Source: Pyrus communis
Lineage: Eukaryota > Streptophyta > Magnoliopsida > Rosales > Rosaceae
Direction of reading: 5' to 3'
DNA length: 64,000 nt
NCBI RefSeq assembly: GCF_963583255.1
Contig: NC_084816.1
Location: 8,754,600-8,818,599 of the forward strand
Shown here one piece after another: positions 36,645-49,298 of this stretch. A program made the translations under genes and the position numbers. Numbering within the stretch: position 1 is the first letter of the stretch; the number at the start of each line of letters is the position of its first letter. The notes below the pieces were generated by a model. It had not been told where the DNA came from and did not search any database. It saw nothing but the letters and a program-made list of their open reading frames with translations.

Positions 36645-36652
36645 CCTATAAA
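36645..36652 (+). promoter_or_regulatory. Candidate TATA box of the LPA1-like gene
   Basis: The sequence ccctataaatctc follows a GC-rich stretch. It is about 160 bp before the upstream ATG at 36807 and about 530 bp before the main ATG at 37180, consistent with a leader containing an intron. Confidence 0.45.
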
Positions 36653-36758
36653 TCTCGACGCCGAGGACTTGAGATTCTTGTACCGACAGGAGCCCAAAAT
36701 CGTCATTCAAGCTCGCAAACTGGTGAGAGAAGAGAGAGACAAACGTTTATGAGTTTTT

Positions 36759-36782
36759 AGAGAGAGAGAGAGAGAGAGAGAG
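36759..36782. repeat. (GA)n microsatellite in the LPA1-like leader
   Basis: About 12 AG dinucleotides between the candidate TATA box and the start codon. A (CT)n run at 36987-37004 lies in the putative leader intron. GA/CT repeats are common in plant 5' UTRs. Confidence 0.8.
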
Positions 36783-37179
36783 ACTCGTGGAGGGTTGCTG
36801 TGTGCGATGCGTGGAGGGCAGGTGCTGAGTGCCCAGACAGGGAAACACCGAGATCGCGCTCTTGAAAATGGCGGATCGTCATCCCAAACCCTCAATACTC
36901 TGAACCAGCTCTCATCGTATTCCTCGTTGCTCTTCCCAGATCACCGACTTGCAGGTCCTCTCTCTTTCCTCACATTGTCTTCAATTCTCTCTCTCTCTCT
37001 CTCTCGTCGGCATTGCATCGAATTCTCTGTCTCTACCCATCCTTCTCATTTTTTTTTACGTGCTCGTACCATCACATCGTCACGGGTTCATGATTAGTAC
37101 TGTGTCAAATTTTGAATTTTGGTTTAAGCATTTCGATTTTGGTAATTTGACACTGATGTTTGTTTGAGTTTTTGCAGAG

Positions 37180-40100
37180 ATGGCTGAGGCAGCGAAGGTT
37201 CTGTACATCGTGGTGGTTGACGAAGAGGACAAGAGAGAGAAAGGGAAGGATTCCTTTCGGTATACGCGTCCTGTTTTGCAGAGTTCTCTGCAACTCATGG
37301 GCTGCAAGCCCCGCCACGCCTTCAAGGTATCGAAAAAGTTTTGAGTTTTGAAATTTCTATGAAATTTTAGAACTTTTTGGCTTCTGGGTTGTGTTTTTGG
37401 TGTGGATTTGTTGTTGAATTCATTAATTTTGGGGACATATCTGTGGTTGCATGTAATGTGTTCTGGGAATGTTCTAAATTTGTCAAATTTTGAAGGCTTG
37501 AATGTTACATGGTGGTGTTGCATGCTTAGGTGAAAGGATTCTTTTAAATTTCGGGTCAACGGAGGCTTATCGGAACTGGTATTTTAGTCAGTGACTTAGT
37601 CTTGGTTGTACAATTGGCTTTCTATAGAGTCAACCTTATGAGTCATTATCACAGATTAAGTCCAGATTCTTCATAATTTGCTTTTCAAAAAGGTGGGTTA
37701 TGACCGTTATATTGTTCTTGTGTTACCTTCGACTTGACCTGTTAAAAACTATTCTTCTGGTGGAGGATTTGATTATTATTGTTTCTGAACCATCTTAACT
37801 TGTGATCTTATCATCGTGTTCTCCATTTTACTTTTTATTTTTTCCTTCAGTTTTGGTTCTTTGGGAAGTTACATTTTAACAGTTGACTTTTTTAGTGGAT
37901 CTCTAACCAATAATCTCTGTTGACGTACATTGTTATGAGAGTGTTTAATTGTCAACTCTAGAAGAACTTTAATTTTGAAATTTCCTGGTTTAGAAAGATC
38001 TCCCGTGTTTCATGTGTTTGACCAATGTTTTGAGGGTTTGTTCAATCTGGATGTAAAAGGGGGTTTGTTTTGTGCGAGAAATCCCTTGAACTTTGCTTAC
38101 GTGTTGAGTGGTGTGGAATAAGCGAGAGTGGAAACCGTTTTAACTGAATGGGAGTTCCATTTAGGTTTGTTGTGTGTGAGAACTCCCTTGAACTTTTGTT
38201 ATGTGCCGAGTGTTGTGGAACAAGTGAGAGGGTAAACGGTTTGATTGAAAGATGTTCTATTTAGGTTTGAATATAATCTATGCTTTTCTTTGCTGTTTAT
38301 AATTTGTTTCTTCTTGCTGTGGTAATCTCAGGGATCATGCTTTTTAAAGCGTTGAAATGTGTGATTTGTGTGTATAAGGAGCTTTATGTTTCAACATCAT
38401 TCAAGAATGTGCATTGTTTTAGTGATGTCTACATTAACTGAATGGATCAGTAAACTTTTATCCCCTAATCAGCTTTTGGTTCCAGTATTTAGTTTGTAAG
38501 ACTCCATTGTAGCATTGTACAATAGCTTTGGTGCTTTAGTTTAGTTCTTTATAAAGTGATTTCTTTATTGTGTTTTGGTGTAGGTATGGTCTTTAGTTTT
38601 ATTTAAATAGGGTTCATGTGGGTCATTTGGTTCATTATTAGAATAATCTTTCTGATGATAGTGTATTGTGATGTTTTTTTTGGACTGTACTGATTCCCAT
38701 GTTTTATTTTACTTTAGAAATTTAACCACTAATGCCTGACCTATTTTTCCTTTGATCAGATTAGCCAACGGGTTTTCGAATTGATAAGAAATGAGAGTTC
38801 ATCTAATGTCTTGCTGCCAGAAGGAACAGAAAATGTTCCTCCTAGTAAAGATGAGGCTGGAAACCATTTGGGTTCAGGGAAAGATGATAGAAGCAAGAGT
38901 GTTCCTTTTGAATTGTACAAAGCACGCACGACTGTTGTGGTTAGGAGAAAAACCTTCTTAGATGTTGTTTGTGATGCTCTGGCTGAGTACAAGTATGTTG
39001 GTCCCAACCAGAGGGCAGACTTAGCTTTGGCGTGCAGGTATGGAGGAGTCTTTTATCTTTATTTGAAATAAATGGAACTTACATACATGCGTTCATATAT
39101 AAACTGCATTCTGTGAATAGTTTCCCTTTCCTGGCAATCTTTGCTTACATTGTGACAATTATTTCACATGCCGTGTCAACATTATGCATTTGAATGAAAT
39201 ATGGAAACACATATTTTATAAGCCATAACAGTGTGGAAATGTCTATGGTAACATTACTATATGACTTATCGGGAATGTTTTCAAACCTGTAATGTAACCG
39301 TGATCTTTTGAACTGTTTCTGTGGACTAGTGGCATAATAATTAGTTATTTTTGTGGTGCACCAATCAATCGAGTTCTAGTTTATTGATGGAGGGGTTTTC
39401 GTAATGCAGCTAGAATGGGAAGATGAAATCATTGTAGATGTTGGGATTTTAAAAGGGAATATTCTGTCTTACTGTATGACATTGTGATCTTTTTTTGTTT
39501 TTTTTTCTTTTTTTGGCAATCTTTAGAGTTATAATTTCTGCTAGTTTCCTAATTTTTATTTGGATAATTGTTTCCTTGCAGAATCAGGGAAAGGAAGGAA
39601 TCCGTGACTGTACTGTTGTGTGGCACTAGTGGCTGTGGAAAATCTACTTTGTCCTCTTTGCTGGTATCTGAGTTCACTAGTTCCTTGTTTTCATGATTTC
39701 CTTTTGGGTTTTGTGTAGTCTTTAAGTGTTGTAATGATGTGCTTTTACTACATCTTTTTAATGCCTGTAGTGTACTATTTAAGCGTTGGATGATGTAAGT
39801 TTTATGTTCTGTTATGTAAATTTGTTTTGAATGTAATCTATAAAATTTTGCAGGGTAGCAGGTTGGGAATTACAACTGTGATATCTACCGACTCAATTCG
39901 GCACATGATGAGGAGCTTTGTAGATGAAAAGGAAAACCCTTTGCTATGGGCTTCAACCTATCATGCAGGGGAGTGTCTGGATCCAGTGGCTGTTGCAGAA
40001 GCCAAAGCTAAAAAGAAAGCCAAAAAATTGTCAGGAACTCCACACTTACTTCCCAAAGATGGGATGCCTGATGGCTCTGCCTTTGGGAAATCTGATACCC

Positions 40101-42126
40101 GATTGTCAGATGTCGGTTCGAGTACTGCTGAATTGATCAGCCCAAAGCAGATGGCTGTTGAAGGGTTTAAGGCTCAAAGTGAGATGGTGATTGACAGTCT
40201 TGATCGCCTTATCACTGCGTGGGAGGAACGGAGAGAATCAGTTATCGTGGAAGGTGTTCACTTGAGCCTTAATTTTGTGGTATGTATCTATAATGATCTT
40301 TCCGTATGTTGTTTTGTTGTTTCGTTGCTATATTTAGTTGCATCTCTCCCTCTCTCAATAATTATTTGAATTCCAGATGGGGCTTATGAAGAAACACCCT
40401 TCTATCATTCCATTCATGATATACATTACAAATGAGGACAAACACATGGAACGATTTGCTGTCCGTGCAAAGTATATGACACTGGACCCAACAAAGAACA
40501 AATATGTGAAGTATATCCGTAACATCAGAACAATCCAAGAATATCTCTGTAAGCGAGCTGACAAGCATCTTGTCCCCAAAATTAACAATACTAATGTTGA
40601 CAAGAGTGTGGCAGCCATCCATGCAACAGTTTTTAGCTGCCTCCGTAGGCGTGAAGCAGGGGAGCAACTTTGTGATCCCACAAGAAACACAGTTACTGTA
40701 GTGGATGAGGAGTATAGGAACCAGTGTGCGGCCAATTCTTTGAGTTCTAAGGGGATGTTTCAGCTGATCCAGAGAAAAGGTTCGTCTAGGCATTTGATGG
40801 CTCTTGTAAATACTGATGGATCTGTGGCCAAGGCTTGGCCTATTGATTCAGTTAATAGTAATGGGAAGCCTATATTTTGCCATGGGACTGAGATGGAGAT
40901 TGGAACCGCAGAGCAAGTGAATCTTCAGTTTGGTCTCTATGGGATCAGTGCTTGGCCCAGTGATGGTGGACCTAGTTGTGCTGGAAGTGTTGATGAGTCG
41001 AGGGGTGAGGGAACTGAGATTGGAAGAAGTATTCCCTCTTCTTGCTGCAGCTCCCCACGGATCTCTGAGGGACCTGCCAAAGAGGTATTTTATAGCACCA
41101 ATTTCATTTTCTCCAGAACCTCTTCTATGACAGTATTCTTAGGTAGGTGTAAGCTGAGATTTGCTTAACAAGTTATCTAAATCGTGGATGAGTAATCGTA
41201 GAAATTAGTGGCATAGGCCAACAATTTAACTGCATGGACAATATAATAAGATTTGAACGATTTGTTCAGTTTAGTTTATCTTCTTGGATTTCTCATTGTT
41301 TTCTTTCCTTCAGCTGAAGGAGGACAATTCAGTGCATGGAAGCGACGAAGAGGTTGAAGAAGAGGCTGATGTAGGCAGTGATGAAGAACTAAGTGATGAC
41401 GGTGACAAACGACTGTATGAAGAGGTATAACAAATTGGTTTGTTTGAAATTCTAGACAATAACTTGAACTTTATCTACTGAGGTCATATATATATATATA
41501 TTATGAGCATTGCTATATTTAGGTCATGGTAAAGGTCCACACATACATGTGCGTGTGTGTAAACGCACACATGTATGATACAGAACTTCTGATCTTAAAT
41601 GAGCTTATATCTGATCAAGGCTAATAAATTTGGGGAACTTTGTATGTTTAAACTGATATAATTCTGGTTAGATCAGATGAGAGGTTGAAACTCAACTTTT
41701 TGCAAGAATTAATTGTTTAAACTTTTTACTATTGTGCAGATAGGGTCGGTGGACGAGGAGTCTACAAAAACAGATGAAGAGTACGATGACTTAGCAATGC
41801 AGGACATGCAGGGGAATGGATACTGGATGGAGAATGATGATCAGGGAGCCAATCACAAGATTTCCCCCGTTTCTGAGGATCAATCAGCCGATAAAGAAGG
41901 GGATAAGTATCGCCAGAACCTGGATCTCTTCCTTAGAACTAGATCAGAGTCATTTTCTGAACCATTGTGCTCAAACTCTTCTTTGTTTATTGAGAAGAAT
42001 GAGCTTTCAATGCCGTGCTCTGGCAATATGAGAATTAGAAAACGCCGCTCCCTTAGCATTCCCGCCTTGGGAAGGCACGGGTCATTAGTCGGGGGTCCCA
42101 TACTTTTGGGAGCCCCTCAGTGCTAA
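37180..42126 (+). CDS. LPA1: P-loop NTPase, LPA1 / 2-phosphoglycerate kinase-like
   Basis: Coding exons 37180-37326, 38760-39037, 39582-39663, 39854-40279, 40377-41084, 41314-41424 and 41740-42126 total 2139 nt (712 residues) with all phases closing. Residues 1-49 (start [16 protein letters not shown]) resemble LPA1 homologues. The kinase-like core has Walker [10 protein letters not shown] (about 156-164), then [32 protein letters not shown] and a [14 protein letters not shown] strand. A long region follows, ending in an acidic Glu/Asp stretch and a basic tail ([15 protein letters not shown]). Rice LPA1 lowers seed phytic acid when mutated; the exact reaction is unsettled, and kinase activity is inferred from similarity to archaeal 2-phosphoglycerate kinase. 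A leader intron (about 36955-37177) is likely. If spliced there, an upstream ATG at 36807 is in frame and would add 50 residues. Confidence 0.93.
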
Positions 42127-42818
42127 CACCTTAGTGTATATGGACCTTAGTGCTCTCATCACCCTGTCATTTTCTCCCTTTCTTTTTGTAGCCTGCCCTT
42201 TTAGCGTATTTAGTTAACTTAAGTCCCCCGTATCTGTACGGTAATCTATTTAGGAAGTTGCAACGGAATGTGTTATAGTATACTCATTAGCTATGAATCT
42301 ATGGTAGAATGAGAACATGATTTTATGAGTAGTATGGGATGCATAGAATGAACTCAAGATTTTCGAGTTGTATGCTAAGCGCTGTCTATGGTTGAATACC
42401 GACTTTGTTTTTCGTGATTCTTTCTAGCAGGGATCGAGTTGGTTGTTTGTTCAATCTCTGTTCAAGATGTATTGCCCAACTATTCACCAAGTTGCCGAGG
42501 CCAGAAAGGGGAGGATTTGCGTCCGACTGAAAATGCGGATACAGAGATCCAGCTTACAAATGCAACCTGCTTCAGTGGAAAAGCGTTTCCTTTGCGGTTT
42601 TCGATGGCAGATAAGAAAGATAGTTTTGGTTTTATTGCTTCACTGGCTCATAAATGAAACGGATGTGTTTTTGTTTAACCTTAAAATTGGTGGTGCAGAA
42701 TGATATCGAACATTTGGCTTTATTAATCGCAAGACCTCCCCATCTGTGAAACTCGATCAGCTCTTGGTTGATGGGCAATGCATTTTGCAGAGTTATCCTC
42801 GACGGTTGATTATCTGAA
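42127..42818. other. LPA1-like 3' UTR and flank
   Basis: Sequence after the stop codon is moderately AT-rich, and short frames such as 42439-42703 resemble no family. The 3' UTR probably ends within this stretch. A LINE remnant begins at about 42819. Confidence 0.45.
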
Positions 42819-43875
42819 ACGTACAACAACAATAACAAACGCTTATGCCACTAACTAGACTCGGCTGTATAAATCTTAGAATGCTATTGTGTTTGGTTTT
42901 GCGTCAGCTTCAACTACCCTATGTTTCTTCTTAAAGTCTATTTTCTTGGTTTCCTTTACCTTTTTTTATCCTGAGCTTGTCTCATAATCGTGTTTTTTAA
43001 CCTGAGCATTTGCAGGTCTGTTTCGCATGCTCACACCGATTTTCTCTCATCTTCTCTTTAATCTTGTCATTCCTCGTGTGCCACGCATCCATCGCATCCA
43101 ACGAAGCATTCTCATTTTCACTACACTCATTTTTGTACATGTTTATACCTGACCATCCAACATTTCGTGTCATTAAACACTGTTGGCTTTATTGTTGTCC
43201 TATAAAATTTAATTGCATACGTACAACATACACGATGCACTCTTCCACTTCAGTCAGCTTGTATTCTATGGTTGAGATCTTTATCCAATTTTCTGTTCTT
43301 TTGCAAGATAGATCTAGGATAATGAAAACGTTCACTCTTTGGTACTTCTTGATCTCCAATCTCACCCTTATCTCATTTGGACCCCTATTTCCTTTGAACT
43401 TGCACTATGTATACTACCTTTGACCTACTTAAGCAAAAACATTTAGATTGTAACACTTCCCGCAAAAGGTTAAGCTTGGCATTTACTCTCTCGTGTTTCA
43501 TTTATCAACGCTCTATCATCTGCGAAAAGGATACACCAAGGGATATCTACTTGAATATATCCCATTAGCTCATCCATTACTAATGCAAAAAGTGAAGGAC
43601 TAAGTTGAGCCTTGGTGTAGCCCTATAGTTATTGAAAAACTTTCACTTTGTCCTCGTGAGGTGTTACTAGAGTCTTGGCTCCATCATACATATCCTTTAT
43701 TTCTTGGATATGTGTTACTCATACTCCTAGAATCCTCCAAAGAATTTCTCTTGGGACCTTATCATACTTTTTTTCCAAATCTATAAAGACCCATGTGCAA
43801 ATTCTTTTGCATATCTCTATATCGTTTCATCGATCTTCGCAAGAGACAGATTGCCTCCATAATCGAGCATGCTAG
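42819..43875 (-). mobile_element. Degenerate LINE (non-LTR retrotransposon), RT portion
   Basis: The minus-strand translation gives broken reverse-transcriptase segments in the right order: a YDKVPREILWRIL block (about 43720-43760), a [15 protein letters not shown] block (about 43565-43600) and a catalytic CILFADD block (about 43512-43532). A downstream MRMLRWM-type segment follows near 43080. Several stops and frame changes make it dead. The 3' end at about 42819-42830 carries a (GTT)n-type tail next to the common LINE end motif agccgagtctag. The 5' part is missing. No complete element is given or implied. Confidence 0.72.
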
Positions 43876-45719
43876 CATAACCCTGAATTAATTATCTGCA
43901 ACGTAAAATTTACGAAATCTTTTTAACAGGCAATTCGGTTGTTTACTTCCTCTCCTGTTTAAAAGCTGGCTGAATATTTCAATGACTAGGTTTAGACGGA
44001 GGCTTGTTAACAACTGAAGCTCGTTGAAGAAGCTAGATGGAGATCCATTGATCATAACTAGAAAAGGCCATGGGGAGATGATTTCTATTTTCTGCTCACA
44101 TTTCAGGAAAACTCGAACATTTGAGGGTCTTAAGCGAGTTTGGACAATAATAGTACTAAGATGGGTGAGGCTCACAACAACTCATGTTGCATTCCTCAGT
44201 CCGAAGTAGCAGGCTTGTGTTATAGGTTGTAGAATCCCGGGGTGGGATCATGATATCAAATTTGCTTTAGTACAGTTGTGTGTGTTTTGAAGTCCCACGT
44301 CAAGTTGGGTCTGGTCTTTGGCGTCGGGATGGGGGGAGTACGGAGTTTAGTCACGCAAAGAGAGAGATACGAAGATGGGGCAAAAACTCGCCCTGGCCTG
44401 GATAGCGGAATTTGTCTTTGCTAACCATGGTTACCATGCCGCACCTCATTGGAGAAAGCAAGGCAAGGCATATTGTTGGGTTTTCAAGTTGCATCTACAA
44501 AACAGGATACAAAATTCGCCAATGATTCCGAACCACTTCATCTCAATAATATAGGGAACTTTTAAAATTAATTGTTTTGTTTTGCTTCTTACTTTCGACT
44601 TGTGTGGATGACAAGTAGAAATTAAATTATTATGATTGGCACATTATGTTACTTAACTCAATTTCTCCATTTTTAGTGTAAATGTTCGATGTATTAAAAA
44701 ATTTGTTATATTTTGATTGTTTTAAGTTGTTTATAGGGAAACAAAAAGCGAAAGAGAGAGAATATTAGTGGGCGGAGCTAGAAATTAACTTCAAGAAGCA
44801 CACTACTTGAATTTTAGCTCGAATCTCACTAAATCATTCGTAACTTAACTTTTGTCACATAATTTCTTGAACTCAACTTGTATCTCACTTAGCCTAACGT
44901 CATTTATAGTTTACAATTTAGCTCAAATCCCAACTTTTCTTTATGAACCATCCCATATTTTTTTCATTTTTCTGACTCAGCCCAGCCCAACTTAGAAGGA
45001 AACATTGTTCCAGCCTAGCCCAGTCCACATTCAAAAGCTAGTTTTGTCACTGATCAATTCTCTCATATACGGTGGGTCATACATAAGCCTTACTTGGTTT
45101 AGCTTCTACCATATTTTTTTTTATCTTCTTAAACACTCCTATTTAAATATGTCTGTTATTTTCGTTTAAGTTATTTATCTCATTATATACGAGATTTGAA
45201 TTTAAGACCTCTTACTAAACCGAAATACTAAGTGACAATTTGTAGTATTTTCTTCGAATTGAACAAATAAAAGAAAGCAAAAAACTGAGCTAACAACTCA
45301 CTTGGAAAAGTTTATAGAGAGGTCAAAACTAATCCAAAATTTGAAAGAAATAAGTTTCGAGAGATGGACATAGCGACACAGAGTTGAAGCAAAAGATGCA
45401 GACACGTTTGGGAAGAAATGAAAGACGTAAGAAATGCATACCTCAAAAGGAGCAAGCAAACCACCATGCTTGTTCTGAGGCCGCTCAGTCTTCCTTGTGT
45501 TTTGTCCACAAAACTTGAGAATCCGTGGTCATTTCATCCTCTGTGTATGGGGGGCATCACATCTTTCATCAGAAAACATTGAGTTCCACGCTACATAAAA
45601 GAGACATTCCTTGGAATATTCCATCCACTTCTGTCTACTTGTCCTTCGTTTGGCTTAGCTGTCATTACAAACCAAGCACAACAATAGGGGTGAAAGGTGA
45701 GTTGTAAATGACGTTTTTA

Positions 45720-45810
45720 TTGCAGTGGTGAAAAATAATCATGTTTATGCACTGTGGTGTGAATTCGATTTTCACCAATTACTTTTTCCCTTATAATATT
45801 AAAAAAAAAA
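45720..45810 (+). mobile_element. Possible SINE fragment
   Basis: gcagtggtgaaaaataatc is followed by a box B-like gaattcgattttcacc and an A-rich tail at about 45800-45811. The boxes are poor matches. Confidence 0.25.
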
Positions 45811-46724
45811 GGTGGAAGATGATTGTAAAATTTAATTTTAACTGGTTCCAATACAAGAATTTTAATCAAATCCAACATTTGGTTTGAAAATGTGTGTTTA
45901 AAACGTTATTCTGCTCATACGGCCTTTTGTTATAAGTTTAAAAATTCATCTGCTTCTCGTAAACTCGCCGATTGGGGGTGTTTTCTGAAGAACTTCAAGT
46001 GCTTTTAATTCTTTTCGCCCAATATTGCTTGAAAATACTATCGTCATTCTAAAAGCAGTTCCGAATAAATAGTAATTAGATTTCTGTGATGTTTGATGGC
46101 CTGCCTATGTCAAATACGGGATTGGGCAGCCCAGTAGCAGTATTTGGGTTCAGTCAAAACTCAAAGTTGACAAAGTCATAGGTTAAAAGTTGACAATAAC
46201 AATTTGGATTTAAAATGGGGAAGGCTAGATATCACTGAAGCTGGTTTGTCGAATTTCCCTGAGGGGTTAAATTGATGAGGCTACATTTGGGTTTAGGACT
46301 TGCTAAGCCGAAAAGTATAGGGGTGAATGGTGCGCTTTTGAGTCTCTGATTCTCCGAGGACGTAGGAGTGGCCCTGAGAGTGTATCGGGAAAGACCCGAT
46401 GACCGGTTTTCTGCGGGAGAGACGAGATGGAGCATGAAACATCTGAGATTTGGGAAATCTCAAGTGATTTCCAAAGCCTCCCACTACTCTGTATGTCAGC
46501 GGATAAGCTAGAGTTTTGAGTTCAAACTCCAGGTATGTCAACAACGAGAAAAACGAGCGCGAGAAATCATTTTGGTTTTAGACATCAAAGTTGACACAAT
46601 ATTTGTACCAGGGATGCTAGGAGTGCTCCATACTAGCAGAGAATGAACTTATGCATTGCAACAGCTGCAAACGTTGATCACTTTAATTAAAAACTAGACT
46701 CAAGTCAATCATTCTGAGTAAATA

Positions 46725-46937
46725 TTACAACACTGCCGAAGAATTGATCTCTGAAGAAATCCTTTCTTTGGTGTGAGCAGGCCGTGGGATCAAATCTTGA
46801 AGGTGCGCACAGTATAATCCTTCAACTGAAAAATCTTCAATTTCCCAAGGAGTCACTCCTTTTTGTTCTTCATTAAATGAAGGAAGACGAACAGGAAAAT
46901 ACCAGTTACAGCAAGTTGTAGTCGTTGCTGACTCCAT
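46725..46937 (-). CDS. Unrecognised short open frame
   Basis: A 70-residue frame starting MESATTTTCCNWYFPVR, with a balanced residue mix including several Trp, Glu and Pro. I do not recognise the family. It could be an exon or fragment of a gene, or chance. It lies about 730 bp beyond the 3' end of the PPR pseudogene, on the same strand. No splice sites were tested against a model. Confidence 0.15.
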   Translation of the reverse strand: MESATTTTCCNWYFPVRLPSFNEEQKGVTPWEIEDFSVEGLYCAHLQDLIPRPAHTKERISSEINSSAVL

Positions 46938-47098
46938 GAACTTCTATGAATATCTTAACAACACTAGACAGTAAAAAGCAGTCGCATGAAGTAATGGCAG
47001 ACCACAGTTCAGCGTCACAATTCAATTCGAGTTGGAATCACTTTCTCTCCAGCCTTCCAAACTTGTAGCCTGATTAAATGGCTGAAGGTCCGAAGGCC

Positions 47099-47117
47099 AG
47101 GGTTTAGGGTTTAGGGT
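47099..47117 (+). repeat. Short telomere-like motif (TTTAGGG)
   Basis: About 2.5 copies of the plant telomere unit (agggtttagggtttagggt). Too short to be a telomere relic with confidence; such telo-boxes also occur in promoters. Confidence 0.7.
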
Positions 47118-47663
47118 AATGGCAGACCACATCGCAACAATAAGCATACAGTGGGTCATTTCTTTTGCAAATCATACTTGTTTGTCCATATATTACCGAG
47201 TGAAATGGCAGCTGCTAAACGAGATCACCCAGAAGGTAGTAGTCTTAAGAACTCTTCTTTCTCAGAGCTATCACAGGCAGACTTACGAGTAGAAGGCACG
47301 TAATATTGTGATGGCCTCAACTCTATACAATTCCAATTCTTCATCTATTCTCCTTTCCTTGTGCACCTATATCGACAAACAGCAATTTCGGACACAGTAG
47401 TTCTACCACAGATTCTGCCCTTCCAAAAATGGAATGTGCCTCACAAAAATTTACAATGAACAGACATCAAAATTATGATCCAGATCAAGCATGTAATCCT
47501 TCTCCATCATCCCTCACTAAGCTTCAGAGCTTCATTCTCCAGATTGCCCGCCCCTGCGGCATCTAATCTCTTGTATGAGCACAACAGCTGCAAACATTGA
47601 TCTCTTCATACATCACAAATTAGTGAAGCTCCCTATTTTAAGGTGTTGCACCTGTGTAATTAA

Positions 47664-48699
47664 TCATTTTTCAACAGCCTCTTTTGGTTCCTCAGCCTGA
47701 TCAGGTTGATTCGACTTAAGTGATCCATTTACCTTTTTTTTCCACGCAGATGAATCAGCATTCAAAACTATTTGCTCCATCAACAGTTGCAACTCAAGAG
47801 CTTCATCAATCATCTTTTTGTTGTGAAGTCCATCAATCAAGCTATTCAATATAACACTGTCCAATTCAAACCCCTTGCTCTGCATCTCAAGCACATACTT
47901 CATTGCCAGCCCAGTCTCTCCAGCCTTGCAAAGGCCCCTTATTAGAGCCCAGTACGTATCAGCGTTCGGGACTACACTTCTCTCATCCATTGTACAAAAT
48001 GAAGAAATCGCACCATCCACAGACCCCAACCTACAATAGCCACTTATTATCAAATTGTACAAATGAGTGTTCACTTTCAATCCTTTATCATGCATCTCCC
48101 CAACCAGCCTCTCAGCTTCTTCTACCTTCCCTGCGCTTGTGAACCCATCAATCAAGAACTGATACGTCTTGATATCGAGCGCCACTCCTTCCTTCTCCAT
48201 CAAAAGCAAAACCCTATCCAACTCTACAAAGTTCCATCTCTTAGCACAAGCATCCACCATTGTATTGAATGTAATGATATTGGGTTTAGTCCCTCTCCTC
48301 ACCATCTCCTCCACCAACTCTCTACTCCTTCTAATCTCCCCACTCCTACACAACCCATCCACCACAACCGTCAAAGAATAAACCGAAACCTCAGTGCCCG
48401 ATTCGCGCAGCCGATACAAGAAACCCAATGGTCAAGTGGGCATGGAGGTCGATCTTGAAGGAGATTAAAGACTGGTTTTTGAGGAGGAAGTTGAAGAAAA
48501 GCAAACATTTGGAGGTTCTGAATTTGGGGTCGGAGAGAATGAAGCGGAGGGAGTTGGGGTTGAGGTTGGAGAGGAGGGTGATGGTGGTGGTGTTGAGAGG
48601 TTTTGGGGGTGTGGAGATGAGTTCTGTGAATTCTTGATAGGGTCTGGCGGGCGTTCTTTTCACAGTATTGAGGGTTCTGAGGACGTTTTGGAGCGACAT
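47664..48699 (-). pseudogene. Pentatricopeptide-repeat (PPR) gene with internal deletion
   Basis: The N-terminal frame (ATG at 48699, MSLQNVLRTLNTVKR...) runs through a Leu-rich region to ...DLHAHLT near 48432. The C-terminal frame resumes in a different phase at about 48428 (GFLYRLRESG...) and continues to a stop at 47664. The second part has about six PPR motifs, for example VYSLTVVVDGLCRSGEI, NIITFNTMVDACAKRW and THLYNLIISGYCRLGSV. Related plant proteins, recalled from memory, have a further 100 or so residues between these parts. A deletion plus frame change is therefore the simplest reading. PPR proteins usually bind organelle RNA. The C-terminal half alone could still be translated, but would lack the N-terminal targeting part. 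Confidence 0.75.
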
Positions 48700-49298
48700 T
48701 TTTTTTCGATCCGGAAGTTGGAAGTCAGTCACAACTCACAACTCCGTTTAGCCTTTTGGTTTTGGGCTATTTTGGAAAGTGATTTCCAGTATCATGTTTT
48801 GTTTCTTGTACGCATCTTTTAAATTCTAGCCATTGAATTAAATAAGTTAAACGAAAATAACAAATTTCTTTACATAAGAGTATGTGAGAAGGAGATGTGT
48901 TTATCATTTTTCTTTTGCAATTGGTTATATATTAAAATTGGTTTTCTCTAACATACATCAATAGTGCAGATTTAAGTTACACATAGGAACAAGAGTTGTT
49001 AGATTGATTGTTCTAACGGATCTAATAGCTTTTGTTCTCATGTGTAACTTAAACCTGCACTTTTGAAGTGTATTAGAGAAAACTCAACATTTTGGATACA
49101 AAACAACGATTTAGGAGAATCTTAGCTGCAAGATGAGTTCTTTTATGTCCATGAGGTGCAAATGTGGATTATACATTAGTTTATAAACATGCCTACTACT
49201 CACCACTTCATTAATTTATGAAGGACTAAGCGGTCAAACAACACAAAAGCATAATTTGATACGATTTCATAAGTTCATAACCTTATAGTGTAGTGTGA

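Larger units (their letters stand above)
36126..36794. other. Upstream region of the LPA1-like gene
   Basis: AT-rich, with a dispersed-repeat copy at 36259-36385. From about 36600 it becomes GC-rich (ccgcgcccgggcccac) and carries ccctataaatctcgacg (TATAAAT at about 36646), a likely core promoter. A (GA)n microsatellite at 36759-36782 would lie in the 5' UTR. Confidence 0.5.
43876..47663. other. Intergenic, no gene recognised
   Basis: Blocks at about 43990-44520 and 46240-46500 are less AT-rich and look like old retroelement sequence without identifiable domains. A possible SINE (45720-45810) and a short telomere-like motif (47099-47117) occur. A 70-residue minus-strand frame at 46725-46937 has ordinary composition but no known family. 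The motif caacagctgcaaac occurs near 46663 and 47581, and taatggcagaccaca near 46992 and 47117, suggesting small duplications. Confidence 0.45.
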
